A stretch of DNA of 64,000 nucleotides, taken from contig NC_087069.1 of assembly GCF_963678635.1 (NCBI RefSeq), forward strand, positions 6,555,472 to 6,619,471, in the 5' to 3' direction. Source of the DNA: Symsagittifera roscoffensis (Eukaryota; Xenacoelomorpha; Acoela; Convolutidae). Positions 33,933-45,523 of this stretch are shown here, piece by piece. Position 1 is the stretch's first letter. Every line of letters begins with the position of its first letter. Position numbers and translations under genes: made by a program. Under the pieces are notes generated by a model. The model was given only the letters and a program-made list of their open reading frames with translations, made no database searches and was not told where the DNA came from.

Positions 33933-34450
33933 AATTAGAAAAAAAATTGCACAAAATGACCTTACAATAGGATATGTTGATCGCTGATTTTTAGTATTGC
34001 TTTCAAAGCTCAAAATTTAGTATAAATTAAATGAATTGATGTAATAATGTTTGTTTTTTTTGCACATCTGGATTTCAATTATATTAAAAACATGGTCCTA
34101 TAAAGATAATATTGGCTTTTGATGCTAAAGACATCATACTAGGAAATTGGCACTTCATTCCTACAAAACTGTACAAAAGTTCTCCATACTAAGAAAATGT
34201 ATGATTAGCATTTTTTTCAAATATCAAACGCAGATATTTTTATCCTTGTTATATTCCTTTTAACTTTTGCGTTTGCGCCCTAACACAGTAAACCTGGATA
34301 ATAAAGACTCCTTATCCAGGTTTAACGACCCATTGGTCCAAAAGAGTATTTATTATCTCATGCAAAAACTGCTCCTTATGAATAAGTAGAAGCTCAATAT
34401 GAGGCAGTTGTAAAAGAAAGTCGCTCAATTTCTTTAATTGGCTCAAAAAA
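33933..34450. other. Noncoding stretch, presumed promoter side of the FtsJ-like gene
   Basis: AT-rich. It contains a perfect 12-bp hairpin at 34290-34323 and otherwise no recognisable feature. The 10-bp target repeat of the LTR element begins at 34451. Confidence 0.4.
34290..34323. repeat. Perfect 12-bp hairpin
   Basis: AAACCTGGATAA at 34290-34301 and its exact inverse TTATCCAGGTTT at 34312-34323 enclose a 10-base loop. It could act as a 3-prime hairpin terminator or be a foldback relic. Confidence 0.75.
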
Positions 34451-34460
34451 TAATTGACGC
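34451..34460. repeat. Left 10-bp target-site repeat of the LTR element
   Basis: TAATTGACGC directly precedes the left LTR and recurs exactly at 54864-54873 after the right LTR. Ten bases is longer than the 4-6 bp usual for Ty3/gypsy elements. Confidence 0.8.
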
Positions 34461-34876
34461 TGTGGAACCTGATCTAAACTATATTTTATGATTGGATAAA
34501 TTAGATATTTTACCACTGTAAAGTATTTAATATTAACCAATCATGATCCATCAAACTAACAACCCACTTATTTGTAAGTCCTGAAATTACTTGTAATTTC
34601 AGCACCAGAGAGATTTGAATTTAACTTAGAAATTAGTTGTCTCTCCAAGAGAACTTCAGCAGCCGCAATAAACCAGTATACTCTAGATCTATTGAGCCTA
34701 GTAGAGACTAGTTAAAGACCCTGAGACTAGAAAGTATGAGAGTAAGATTAGGATCGGTATTAGACTAAGAAGTTGCTCGAATCTATCCGGCCGAAAATAA
34801 GATAGCGTGACGAGCAGACGGTTTACCCTATCCGAAATTACTCGATGAGTTAACCACATCGGTTCTAACTCATCTG
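34461..34876 (+). repeat. Left LTR (416 bp)
   Basis: Matches 54414-54863 from TGTGGAACCTGATC/GGTGGAACCTGATC to AACTCATCTG/AACTCAGCTG. Differences are scattered substitutions plus a 34-bp expansion in the right copy. The terminal bases are not the canonical TG...CA, and the exact borders may shift by one or two bases. Confidence 0.9.
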
Positions 34877-34892
34877 GTGCGACGATAAGTCT
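34875..34892 (+). promoter_or_regulatory. Candidate primer-binding site
   Basis: TGGTGCGACGATAAGTC begins two bases inside the LTR end. PBSs start with TGG to match tRNA CCA ends. I cannot assign a tRNA from memory with confidence. Confidence 0.4.
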
Positions 34893-36121
34893 CGAATAAG
34901 ACCTTAATAGCTTAGATTTAACCAAAAATAGATTAGAATTTAGACAAAACATTTTAAAAATGTTATACGATGATAATTTAATCGAAATGTCTCTACGACT
35001 CAAAAGATCAGAGCCGATATTCCGAACGATAACAGAACTACCCGGAATCGTAAGAAGACCTCGAACAAGAGACGACATACGACAAAGCAGAAACTTACCA
35101 TATAGTTTTATGATTGCACGGCAAAAGCCAACACAAACTTTTATATTTAGAATCTTATTAGCAATGAATTTAGATTTTCATTTGCAAACATAAAATTTTG
35201 AAGTCAATCTTCATAATCATTTCAGGCGCTTAACAAAATTATTAACATACAATAAGGATTGATAAAAAGATCTCAGATCGTTTTCTTAAATTCTGCAGTC
35301 TTATATAAAACATGTTTGAAAAATATTTATTGAAAATCAAAATACAAATTAGTAGCATGACAATAAATTGTTAGTAATCATAAATCATCTGTGGTCCCAG
35401 CTTCATCACCTAAACATAACAGCAATCATAAGCTCACTAATATCATTAAAAAACTAAGTCTTTTCTTAAATAAATTTAAAACATTTTAAAAACTTAAATT
35501 CACTTAATTTTAAAAATCAGATCATCAAGGCTTATCCTTGGATCTCAATTAATTTTTTATTTCACTAAATTTAAAACCTGATCATCAAGGCCTATCCTTG
35601 GATCAAAAAGAACAATTTTGTTCTCCCCCACCAACTTAGCAAGTGTCTAACGACCTCAAACGTCGATTCACTATCCAACCCTTCCAAAAGACCCAAGACT
35701 AATAGAAATTTTTCAACAAAACTAACCATTCAAATTAGGATAAACAGTGAATAACTTCGGTTATTCATCCTTCACTTGAACCCTCCTCTTACCAGACCCA
35801 GGATAAATCTTAGACTTAGTAAGTTTAAAATAGTATCTAGCGAACTACTTGCGTTCTAATTATACCTGAACCTTGTGGATCGATTTACTATTCTCCAACC
35901 CTTGAACACAATCGCTTCCCCTAAGTAAGATTAAGTAAGTAAACACCTTAGCTTATACTAGCCACGAGAAAGTAAAAAATTGTTATTCGGAATCGATATA
36001 CTTTTCTCTCCAACCCTGAACAAATAGACCCAGGTTAAGCTAACCAAAAAATCGTAAGGACTAACAGTTTAAGAAAATAGACATCATCTAACAACTTTTT
36101 GCATCCCTCATCCTAAACCTT
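34893..36121 (+). other. Leader of the LTR element
   Basis: 1.2 kb without a long gene. A 77-codon frame (34960-35193, starting M-L-Y-D-D-N) has somewhat more G than its surroundings but no recognisable domain. Two direct copies of a hairpin-forming word lie at 35519-35605. Retroelement leaders normally carry dimerisation and packaging signals, and the doubled hairpin is a candidate. Confidence 0.5.
35519..35605 (+). repeat. Duplicated hairpin word in the leader
   Basis: GATCATCAAGGCTTATCCTTGGATC and a one-change copy start 60 bp apart. CAAGG and CCTTG can pair around a five-base loop in both copies. This is a candidate packaging or dimerisation element. Confidence 0.6.
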
Positions 36122-36589
36122 ATGTCATTCAAAAATCTAGGAAATAAACAAACAATTGTTTTACACAATTGTGAAATAGATAACAAAAAATACGATCTTG
36201 TAATCACACCTCATACACAAACAGTTGGATATATTAGAACAAAACGACTAACAATAAAAAGAAAAATAATAAATAAACAAGGACAAATCACACGAAAAAG
36301 ATTTTCAAAAAATAGAAACGCATTTTCAGAATCACAAGCCAGCAATTTAGATGAACTTTACAAATTAAAAGAATCAATTGATAAAAATTGTCCCATTCAC
36401 CATCAATTATTTTTTTCCGACTCAGAAACAACTTCAAATTCATCAAAAAGAGGAAAAAGAAGAATAAAACAGCAATATAAACACAAACCAGTACACTTGT
36501 ATAATTGGAGTCAACCAATTAGACACATCGATAGTTATATATTAACAGTCATTAAACGAAAAAATGAGCCACAGCCATACTCAAAGTGA
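36122..36589 (+). CDS. Small basic ORF before gag (155 codons)
   Basis: ATG 36122 to TGA 36587 without interruption. The product is strongly basic and hydrophilic (clusters such as K-R-L-T-I-K-R-K and R-G-K-R-R-I-K), with no hydrophobic segment and no known motif. It overlaps the start of the gag frame by 26 bases in a different phase. Two readings fit: an independent nucleic-acid-binding accessory protein, or the N-terminal part of Gag displaced by a frame shift. It keeps the element's A-rich, G-poor composition. The undamaged frame in a damaged element is notable but could be chance at this length. Confidence 0.5.
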   Translation: MSFKNLGNKQTIVLHNCEIDNKKYDLVITPHTQTVGYIRTKRLTIKRKIINKQGQITRKRFSKNRNAFSESQASNLDELYKLKESIDKNCPIHHQLFFSDSETTSNSSKRGKRRIKQQYKHKPVHLYNWSQPIRHIDSYILTVIKRKNEPQPYSK

Positions 36590-39500
36590 CGATAGTCCAG
36601 ATGACGAAGAGGTTTACCCCTTCCTCGTAGATGCACCCGATAATAGAGGGCAACACGACTTTTGCAAGAATTTACTTCTAAATTTGTTTGAACCCGGAAT
36701 CAGCCCATGCAAAGCAGAATTCTCAGATGTAAAAATCAAAAGACAAATTATTGAACATTATCTGAAAGATATATGTAATTTAACACAACAATATGGAATC
36801 TACACCATAGGATTCAGCACACCAAATCCGAATCACCGTAAATATGTAATTCAAACCGACAATCTTGAATTAGAATTTTCAAAAGTATTGTTAGAATTTA
36901 TTAAAAGCATACAATACCATAACTCACAAAGAGCAAACTCCATATTTACTAACGAAGTTGTTGCAATAATATATAGCTATATTTCAATATTAGAAAAAAC
37001 AGAATTTCAAAGTATCTCACCAACTGAGACATCCAAACATACAAAAGTACGACATGAAATCACATTATTTTCAATTTTTCTACATATAATCAAAGAAAAT
37101 TTTACTAAAGACGAGGTTTCACAACACACAAAACATGACTTGCAAAACATTTTGGCATGGTTTATAATAGATTATTTCACACATAAAATAGATTTATTTT
37201 CACAAGCAAGAAAAAATTTCAGACCTTAAAATCCAAATGATGATACTGCCATCACAGAACAGTCAGACTAGGTTTGGGACCATGAATGGTCTCATCATGC
37301 ATTTATAAATATCCCACAATCAATCTCAAGTCAAGCAATAAGTACAATATCTTATCAAAGAGATTATGTGAGAGTAGTAACACTGACCATTGATGCAACA
37401 CCATTAAAATACAATACATTTTTACCTGATACGCAAAATAACAGTTTAAATTCGACCGTCATACACAATGAAAACCTTAATGGAATTAGGAATCTTACAC
37501 AACAAGATATCCAAACACCATCACACTTCATAAATGAGGAAATCGTCCAAACAACAACTGCACAACAAAGTATTTCACCGATACGTCCAAATTTAACAAC
37601 ACCAAAAAATACAAACACTTCACTGGCACAAGTAACCTTACAATCAACCGTTAAACCTTCGGTTGCTCCAAAATATTCACATATGGATTATCAAACATAT
37701 AGACCTATGACAATACCGTCAAAAACACGAAGAATGTTCACAAGAAATACTTTTGCAGAACACAATTATAATTACGCACATTCGTCAAAAACAAACTATC
37801 CCCCACGAAAAACTAATAATAATCATGTATGTTCTCACTATTGGGATAACCCAATGACAACAACCAACTCAGTAAATTTTCGAACTAATTCACATCCTCC
37901 ACAAGATCGTAGTGAAAATTACCCATTCTTTCAACAAAATAAAAATAAAAAGCAAGCACCTCATCATACGGATTACTTATCATCTGATGATGATTATTTA
38001 CAACCAGATAATTTTGCACCGTATACCCAAGAATATCGCGGACAAGGAGCGCAAAAACCTTATACATGTAATAGAATTTTTTCTCCAAATCCAACACATA
38101 CACGAAATCAACAACCAATACAAATGCAAAATCCACCTATTACACAATCTTTTCAACCAATTCAACCACAAAACCCAATGATTACACACTCGTATCAACC
38201 AACTCAAATGCAAAATGAAATACCACTCCCATATTACCTTCAACAACACGAAATAACAAAAAATCAACTTTCAAATTTTTCACAAATGCCAAATGCCGCA
38301 GAATCACTACAAATGACAATGAATCCATACCTTATGGGTGGATCATCAATAACATCAAACAAACCATTACTGGTATTCACAGGAACAGACCCTGAATATT
38401 CTGTAGAAGATTATTTAAATGCAGTAACAGCAAACTTAATTTTAAATATAGGACCTGAACCAATTAATACACCACTACATCAAAATTGGATACATCGACG
38501 CACAGCGTTGATACAAACAACCTTAGATGGCGCAGCTCAAAAATGGTTTTCAGTATTACCCATAGAAATAAAATCAGACTGCAAAAGATTTACAAAAGAA
38601 TTTTCTAAAATGTTTGACTCCGAAAGAAATAAACAACACCAAAGAGTTTTATGTAACGAAATTCGCAGATTACCAAATGAAATCATCAAACAATTAGCAG
38701 TACGTATCGAAACGTTTGTTCGAAAAGCATATTCACTTAATACACATGACTATAAAAACACAAAAATGACAGAAATTTTAATGATGACTTCAACACCTCA
38801 ATTAAGGAAAATAGCAATAAAAAAGAGAGCATCTCATTCTTCTTCAAAACTAGTAGACAAACTAGAGCAAGCGGAAATCACAATGAAACTTGAAGAAACA
38901 GAAAATCTAAAACTACAATATGTTAATCGAATCGAAACAAACACTACACATATCAACAACATACAAGAATCAGATACAGACCTAGTTGAAAAAATCACTG
39001 AAATACTAAATATTTGTGAAAAACACCCAAATTTTAAAGGCAAACCATCTTTCAAGAAATGGTGTAATTATTGCAGACGATACGGACATAGTATTTCTGA
39101 ATGTAGACAAAAACAACAAGATAACCAGAACAAACCTCAAAAGTATAAAGAACCAAACAAATCATTCTATCAATATATGAAGAAAGATCAAAATCTACCA
39201 AACAAAAATGTATACAGCAACAACAGTTCAGGAAAACCACTTCCGAACAATACTAATCACACAAGGAATCAATCACCATATAACTCAAGTTATAGAGGAA
39301 GATCACCAGAACGAAGAAATACACCGAATTCTTCACAAAATCATTATAAGCGACCAAATAGTCGAAATAACTATTCGAGATCAAATTCAAATACAACACA
39401 ATTTGTTTCTGGACACAATTCCCAATCAAACCCAAGAAAAAAACACTCTTCAAGCAATCAATCACGAAACTCATCATATAACAGAAATAGAAACTATTCA

Positions 39501-40301
39501 AATAATCGCAACAGAAGTTATTCGAACAATCGAAATCAAAATTACCCGAACAATCAATCAAGAAATAACTCATATAACAGATCAAACTATCACAGATCAA
39601 ACAATAATTATCAAAACAGATCACAAAATAATTCACAAAATCGAAATTCAAGTTATAATAATCGATATAGAAATTATTCTCAATCACCACATAAAAATAA
39701 TAACCATTATAATAATTCTTAACATCGCTACAGAAATAGTACACCCAAACATCAAAGACATATCAATCAAGTACAATCAAATGAAGAAACAACATCAGAC
39801 CCCCCAGGTATTGATGACACAGGAAATAACGAACTACAACTAAATCAAATAAACTGTGGATCATCAGACACAGAAAGTGATACAGAAAATACCATCTCCA
39901 TAAATATGATAGCAGTCGAAAACTACTACGAACCTATTGTATATGAACAACCTTTTACATCACATTTATATGAAAATCAATTGGAACTCCTTCACAATTA
40001 TTATATTGAACCCCTCAATACTACACAAACTGCACAAGAAATAAGCGAAATTAACACGGTAAAAAAACCCAATGAAACTGACAAAACAAAATGTTTAAAC
40101 ACAAATCATTTTTGCCAAAATGTACAAAAAGAACAACCCAAAGAAAAAATTTGGACAATACCACTTCTTTTAGAAAGTCCAAGAAACAAAAAAAAATTTC
40201 AACCACCAGATCTTGAAATTGATTTTTTAATTGATTTAGGAGCAAATGGAGCAAAACAAAATTCTATACAAACCATTTTAACAAATATTTCAAATCACTG
40301 A
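36564..40301 (+). pseudogene. gag-pro: Gag-protease polyprotein, one frame with three stops
   Basis: One phase runs from ATG 36564 to TGA 40299, broken only by TAA 37227, TAG 37269 and TAA 39720. The N-terminal 220 residues are helical. A long Gln/Asn/Pro/Thr-rich disordered part follows to about 38340. Then comes a gypsy-type capsid domain (F-T-G-T-D-P-E-Y-S-V-E-D-Y-L through W-F-S-V-L-P), a CCHC zinc knuckle at 39063-39104 (C-N-Y-C...H...C, spacing 2-4-4), and an Arg/Asn/Ser-rich RNA-binding tail. The protease follows in the same frame: the hydrophobic strand I-D-F-L-I-D-L-G-A-N at 40221-40247 has Leu where the D-T/S-G catalytic triplet has Ser or Thr, so the enzyme is dead. Its C-terminal part lies in the next phase from about 40297 (I-I-G-I-P-F). 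Gag and protease fused in one frame is a known gypsy arrangement. Confidence 0.8.
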
Positions 40302-41880
40302 TATTAAACACAATATCATTGGCATACCATTTATATCGAAATATATACCAAGAATAAACATCTTGAATAGTAAAATACTAATCAAAGATAAGTACACAAA
40401 AACAAAAAAGACAGCTCTAACATTTTTTCAAAGATTAAATAAACAACCACCATTCTTTTCAAACTTTTATCCAATTTATAACCAACAACGGAAACACCTG
40501 AAACCACTATCAGGAAATATATATAACTTTTCAATAAAACAAGTTCACCAATATGATAAAAATTAAAATAAACAACAACTCTTTATGTCAGACTTTGAAC
40601 TTAAACCTATTCATAAATTTTTCAAAATCACGATTTCATCTATAAGATATTTGAAAAATACGAATTCAGACATCATTTCGTTACATGTGTAAAACAATAC
40701 ACCGTATCAAGTAACATTACCCTTAGGACTTTTAGGATATTGCGAAACAAACGCTACAATATCACCCGTACATGAAAAAGCATACCACGTAAATAATATA
40801 CTCCAATTATTAGATATTTGTCAATCCACAATTCTTAACGAAGAACTATCCATAATTAAAATAATAAGTAATGAAAAAAGAAATACAGATTATTTCAGAA
40901 AAACCCCATATTTCAAACCTACATTCAACATAACCAACTATACAGAGGATCAACAGAAGTTTTTAACAATGTTTAACTTCCAACATTCACAAATAACACA
41001 AGACGAATTTGATAAGTTAGCCAAACAGCTAATAAAATATTCATCAGTCTATGCAACATCAAAATTTGATGTTGGAAAAATCAGTTCATCACTACATCTC
41101 CCGTTAAAACCCGACGCCATTTTCAAAAAACAAAAAGCAAGTAAAGTACTAATTCATTTACACGACAAAGTAAATAGATTACTCGATATTTTAGAACAAT
41201 ACAAAATTATCTCACCGGCAAGCAAAGAAGAACAACCAAAAGGTAACACATTTATTAACCCTGTTATCATCCTAGCAAACGGAGAATCATTAAAAATAGT
41301 TTTAGACGCTAGATATCTCAATTCACTAATAGACGAATCAAAATGCAATTGGCCTATTGAACCAATACAATTTATTTTAACAAAAATAAACGGAAAATAC
41401 TTTACAACCGCAGATATGAATAGTGCATACAATCAAATGCCATTAGATGAACAATCACGACGTTTAACACAATTTGTTATTGGAAATCAACAATATGAAT
41501 TCAACCGCCTATTCTATGGAATATCCATAGGACCAGCAGCATTTTCAGCTTTTATGAGCAAAATTTTTAGACCACTAAAACTTAAGAAAAACGCAATCAC
41601 CTATTTAGACGATGTTTTTATGCAATCACAGACAAAAGAAGAAGTGTTTACAGTTTTAGAACACTATCATAAAATACTTCAGAACAAAAATCTGAAGGCC
41701 GCCCCCAATAAATCACACTTCTTTTTAACACGAGTTAAGTTTTTGGGACATAATATAGAAAGAAGGACAATCACTTCATTAAAATCACGCATTGATGCTA
41801 TTCAAAAACTTCAACCACCAACAAACAAAAAGAAAATCCAAGAATTCCTTGGAATAATAAATAAGCAAATACGTTTATAA
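40297..41880 (+). pseudogene. pol: Protease tail and reverse transcriptase of the LTR element
   Basis: Continues the polyprotein after a phase change near 40297, with TAA stops at 40564 and 40690 and then an open frame to TAA 41878. RT blocks appear in order: V-L-D-A-R-Y-L-N, Y-F-T-T-A-D-M-N-S-A-Y-N-Q-M-P-L, Q-Y-E-F-N-R-L-F-Y-G-I, the catalytic Y-L-D-D at 41602-41613, and V-K-F-L-G-H-N-I. These are all standard for Ty3/gypsy RT, and the catalytic Asp residues are intact. The frame shifts near 41860 inside the L-G-I-I-N block that leads to the connection domain. The nearest family within Ty3/gypsy cannot be fixed by eye. Confidence 0.85.
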
Positions 41881-42506
41881 AATGCAATTAAATTTAAGAC
41901 CATTCTATAATATCCTCAGACAACAAAAACATTTTGAATGGAATACTGAACATCAAATACGATTTGAAGAAATTAAAAAACTTTTAACTAACTTTTAACT
42001 TTTAACTAATTAAAAAACTTTTTAAACTTTTAATTTCAAACACAATTCCAGATCCAAATCAACCATTCTATGCAATGTGTGATGCTTCAAATTTTGGCAT
42101 CGGCGCAGCATTACTACAATCACACAATGGTACAAATAAAATGAACCATATTTCAGCAAATTCTCGATTATTCACTCAAGCAGAGCTACGATTCTCAACT
42201 CTAATGAGAGAATTTACTGCTATGATTTATACACTTACAGAATATGAATTTCTGATACTTGGATCAAAACATCCAACAGTTCTATTCACAGACCATAAAC
42301 CAATCATTTTTCTCTTTACACAGAAGTCAAATCCAAATCACCGAGTTTATTGATTTCAATTAATTCTAATGAAATTTCCAAACTCACATATAGTTTGGAC
42401 AGCAGGAAAGAATCTTGCATTACCAGATACATTAAGTCGAAATACACCACCTGAATTACTTACACGAAAAACTACAGTTGAAATACCCATAAAATATAAA
42501 ATTTGA
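41881..42506 (+). pseudogene. pol: Connection and RNase H domain of the LTR element
   Basis: After a frame shift the connection region continues (L-R-P-F-Y-N-I-L). A small local duplication lies at 41985-42040 (repeated ACTTTTAACT). RNase H begins at 42075 with C-D-A-S-N-F-G-I-G-A-A-L, followed by R-E-F-T-A-M-I-Y and F-T-D-H-K-P-I, the usual acidic-residue blocks. TGA 42351 interrupts it. The same phase resumes to L-P-D-T-L-S-R-N, the conserved end of gypsy RNase H, and stops at 42504. Another phase change follows before a 75-codon linker to integrase. Confidence 0.8.
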
Positions 42507-42740
42507 CCTGGCAGAAAACGAAACATCACCCAGACTAGAATGCAAATATGCAGTAAAAACTGACATTGAACAATCACAGATAAATAACCTACAACACTTC
42601 CCACTTTACTTAGATTACCAAAATAACCACTACGAAGTTGATCTACTTGGAACATCAACTTTTAAACCAATTCCTTACTCACAATGGATAAAAAATAACA
42701 CCCAACAAAAACGAGTAAAACAACACTCGCATAATCTAAA

Positions 42741-43988
42741 TTGGAAATTGAAAACATTTTTCTCCCTCCAACAGATAAAATTACAATTAATACCTTAAAA
42801 CAATATCAAAAGCTTGACTTAGTAATTAGAAAACTAAAATCATGGCACAAATACAAAACTAAGCCCGTAAAAGCAGATACCACAATTTTAGGAAATAAAA
42901 CACTCCTCCGATATTTTCGAAAATTTAATAATACAACAATTAATGAAAACACAAACCTTCTAGAATATCAATTGAATGAATCTACAGTTCCCTGTCTCCC
43001 TTTAAGTATGATTCTAATAGCTTTTAGTATTTCACATACACAAAACATAAAAGGACACTCTGGATCAGAGAAAACATATTCAAATTTCATACAAAATTTT
43101 TATTTTCCAAATGCACCAATTTGGATAAAAGTACTATGCAATGATTGTATAGTATGTCAGCTAAATAAATCTTATCCAAATCAAAAACAAATAGCACAAA
43201 AACAAGATTTTAAAGGACAAAGTTTATATTTTAACCATCGTATTTCATTCGATACAAAAGGACCAATTTCACCATCATCTGAAGGAAACTCCTACATTAT
43301 GGTAATTGTTGACGCATTTACACATTATGTAGCACTTAACCCAGTACCACATTGTAACGCTTATTACGCTTACACAACATTTTATGAACACTGGATAGCC
43401 AAACTCGGATTACCCAAAATTTTAGTTACAGACAACGGTACAGAATTCATAAATAGTGAAATCATCACACTATGTCATTTATATAACATTAAGCACAAAC
43501 CGCGTACATCTCATGCACCTTGGACAAACGGTTTAGTCGAAGGTATGAACCGTTCACTACAAGAATATCTTAGATGTATCATAAATGGAAATGATACAAG
43601 ATATACCGAATGGTCAACAGATGTAAAATTATTTCCCTTAGCATATAATTCACAAATTATGACAACTCTAGGAATGTCACCATACGAAATGGTTTTTAAT
43701 CAAAAGCCACGTAAGCCAATTATGTTTACAGCAAATTCTCATAAAAATGCACAAGGTCATTGTCAAATGAATAAAGACTCAATTTGTTATAACCTACCTT
43801 TACACACACATGATGAAGATCATTTTCATCATCCACAAATCCTTAAAGTAGCCTCCGGTACACACACCGAATGGATTTTAAATAGAAATAAAAAACACAA
43901 CGAAATTTACCAAAAAGTAACAAAAAAATTGTTACAAAGACAAAACATTAAGGAACAAATAAATTCACGCTTTACACCAGCCTCCTGA
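42741..43988 (+). CDS. pol: Integrase of the LTR element (DDE intact)
   Basis: 415 open codons. An H-H-C-C zinc domain has His at 43035 and 43056 (followed by S-G-S-E-K-T) and C-N-D-C-I-V-C. The DDE core has D in S-F-D-T-K-G-P (43251), D in V-T-D-N-G-T-E-F (43431) and E in L-V-E-G-M-N-R (43539). The last two are separated by exactly 35 residues, as in retroviral integrases. The first codons derive from the preceding frame through a phase change near 42745; the open frame ends at TGA 43986. The C-terminal GPY/F module is in the next phase. In an active element the enzyme would insert cDNA into chromosomes; here the catalytic core alone is undamaged. Confidence 0.85.
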   Translation: MEIENIFLPPTDKITINTLKQYQKLDLVIRKLKSWHKYKTKPVKADTTILGNKTLLRYFRKFNNTTINENTNLLEYQLNESTVPCLPLSMILIAFSISHTQNIKGHSGSEKTYSNFIQNFYFPNAPIWIKVLCNDCIVCQLNKSYPNQKQIAQKQDFKGQSLYFNHRISFDTKGPISPSSEGNSYIMVIVDAFTHYVALNPVPHCNAYYAYTTFYEHWIAKLGLPKILVTDNGTEFINSEIITLCHLYNIKHKPRTSHAPWTNGLVEGMNRSLQEYLRCIINGNDTRYTEWSTDVKLFPLAYNSQIMTTLGMSPYEMVFNQKPRKPIMFTANSHKNAQGHCQMNKDSICYNLPLHTHDEDHFHHPQILKVASGTHTEWILNRNKKHNEIYQKVTKKLLQRQNIKEQINSRFTPAS

Positions 43989-44532
43989 ATTAAAAATTGG
44001 AACATTTGTCTTAATACCAAATTTTAATACACAAAAAGGAATTTCTAAAAAATTACAACCCCTTCGTAAAGGACCATACCAAATAACCGCCAAACCCACT
44101 GACGTAACATATAAAATCACCGATTCAGACCAAAAAGAAGTTGTTCAACACAGAAACAATCTATTACCTTACTACCCGAAAGAATACGCACTACGCGAAC
44201 TAACTCAATTATATTCTTTCACATGTTTAAAAATTATTCAAAATCACCCACATACGGAAAATGAAATAAATGAACAAAATGACATTCACCTTGAAAAACA
44301 CAATAAAAAATCAACTACAACCAAAAACAATACAAAAAAGCTAGATCATAATATACATCAAAAAGAAAGAAAAAATAGAAAAATGATAGAAAAAATTATA
44401 CCCCAAGAAAAAGTCGAGAAATCAGAACATAGAGAGTCATCATGACTTAGAAATCAACCACGCAAAAACTACAAGACATTCATCCCACAATCTAAAATAT
44501 TAAAGAAAGTTGAATTTCAAAAACAGCTTTAA
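43984..44532 (+). pseudogene. pol: Integrase C-terminal GPY/F module and basic tail
   Basis: A phase change near 43980 leads to a frame with V-L-I-P-N-F, K-L-Q-P-L-R-K-G-P-Y-Q-I (the GPY/F module of gypsy integrases) and L-L-P-Y-Y-P-K-E. A Lys/Asn-rich tail follows, broken by TGA 44443 and ending at TAA 44530. The GPY/F module is typical of Ty3/gypsy integrases and supports that placement. Confidence 0.75.
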
Positions 44533-45334
44533 AATTACCTCTGAAACATTTTGAACTTTCATTTTTCACAATAACATGCTGCAAACACACAGCAATTCTA
44601 GTTCAAAATTAGCCCATAGGATTCGTCCAATCCGTCACCTTCTATAACTCTAACAGAAACCAATTAGACGAAAGATATTAAATTCCAGGCATATCTATAA
44701 CTATAACTTTACAAACTCCTGGTCAAAAATAAACACACCACTCAAACTTGACTTTAAAATAATTACCACCATAATATAATAACCCTCCCTTATCTAATAA
44801 CGCAAAGATCAACAATATTTTCCCAACTCAGACCTCAAAAACCCCCCAAACAAAAATGTTAAATTAGCCTAAAGTAAAAGTACGACCATATTAACTTAGC
44901 CTAAAGTACAAAAATCTCAAAAATACCCCAGATCACCTGACAAATAAAAATAAAGTAAAAGAAGACCTCCCAAACACCATAAAATTCGCCCCCAACAACT
45001 TTTCACAAAACCCAACCCACTTGTCAAAAAACCAATAAATAATTCGACCACACTTGAAAATTGCCCCAAACAACAAAAAATATTCGATCAAGAAGCCATT
45101 TCTTAAATGCTCTTCTCTCGATCAGTCAGCATAATTTTCAACATTTTCATAAATTTTTTAACAATATTTAAACTTTTATTCATATTTCTTTTTGATACTT
45201 TTGAAGCTTTTATAATAATCTTAATCATTTTTTGCAATAATTTTTAAATTTTCTACTCCCTATTTGAAATATATCTCCAACTTTCCCAAGCCATTGACCA
45301 TATTCACAGGTACGAAAACCCAAAATTTAATTAA
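44533..45334 (+). other. Spacer between pol and the env side
   Basis: About 800 bp of AT-rich, stop-dense sequence. The word TTAGCCTAAAGTA is repeated near 44867 and 44900. It may hold the splice acceptor for env-side transcripts, but none stands out. Confidence 0.4.
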
Positions 45335-45523
45335 ATGATACGAACCATTTTTAGTAGAACAGATATTTTTTTACTATTTGTAGTTTTCATAACATTTTTA
45401 TCATCCCTCATATTGACAATATGCAAATGTATAAAAAAGGCAATCATCACATTCGCCTTAGCAACAATCCTTCTAATTCTTTTTCTAGAAGAATGCTACA
45501 ATAAACATAAATTTTTTAATTAA
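45335..45523 (+). CDS. Small two-helix membrane protein ORF (62 codons)
   Basis: ATG 45335 to TAA 45521, intact. Residues 11-29 (F-L-L-F-V-V-F-I-T-F) and 36-52 (I-I-T-F-A-L-A-T-I-L-L-I-L-F-L) are two hydrophobic helices split by a short turn with C-K-C-I-K-K. The ends are basic and Asn/Lys-rich. The next frame begins three bases before its stop, so it could be the signal/anchor region of the env-like protein joined by a shift, or an independent viroporin-like protein. No family recognised. Confidence 0.45.
   Translation: MIRTIFSRTDIFLLFVVFITFLSSLILTICKCIKKAIITFALATILLILFLEECYNKHKFFN

Noticed and set aside
33441-34013. Longer N-terminus of the FtsJ-like protein (start at 34013)
   Set aside because: The extra 27 codons are hydrophobic and AT-rich like the flank, and the ATG at 33932 has better context.
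37364-39744. Long minus-strand frames opposite Gag
   Set aside because: The A-rich, G-poor plus strand yields Phe/Leu/Cys/Tyr-rich antisense frames without stops; these are shadows.
39208-39843. 211-codon Ile/Thr-rich plus-strand frame
   Set aside because: It lies in another phase over the Arg/Asn/Ser-rich Gag tail and is low-complexity translation; Gag continues past it in its own phase.
3-44532. Non-standard genetic code (TAA/TAG as Gln, TGA as Trp/Cys)
   Set aside because: In-frame stops at Gln-like and Trp-like positions recur, but they are mixed with frame shifts and lost catalytic residues, and real ORFs such as the integrase and FtsJ-like exons end normally at these codons. Pseudogene decay explains them better.
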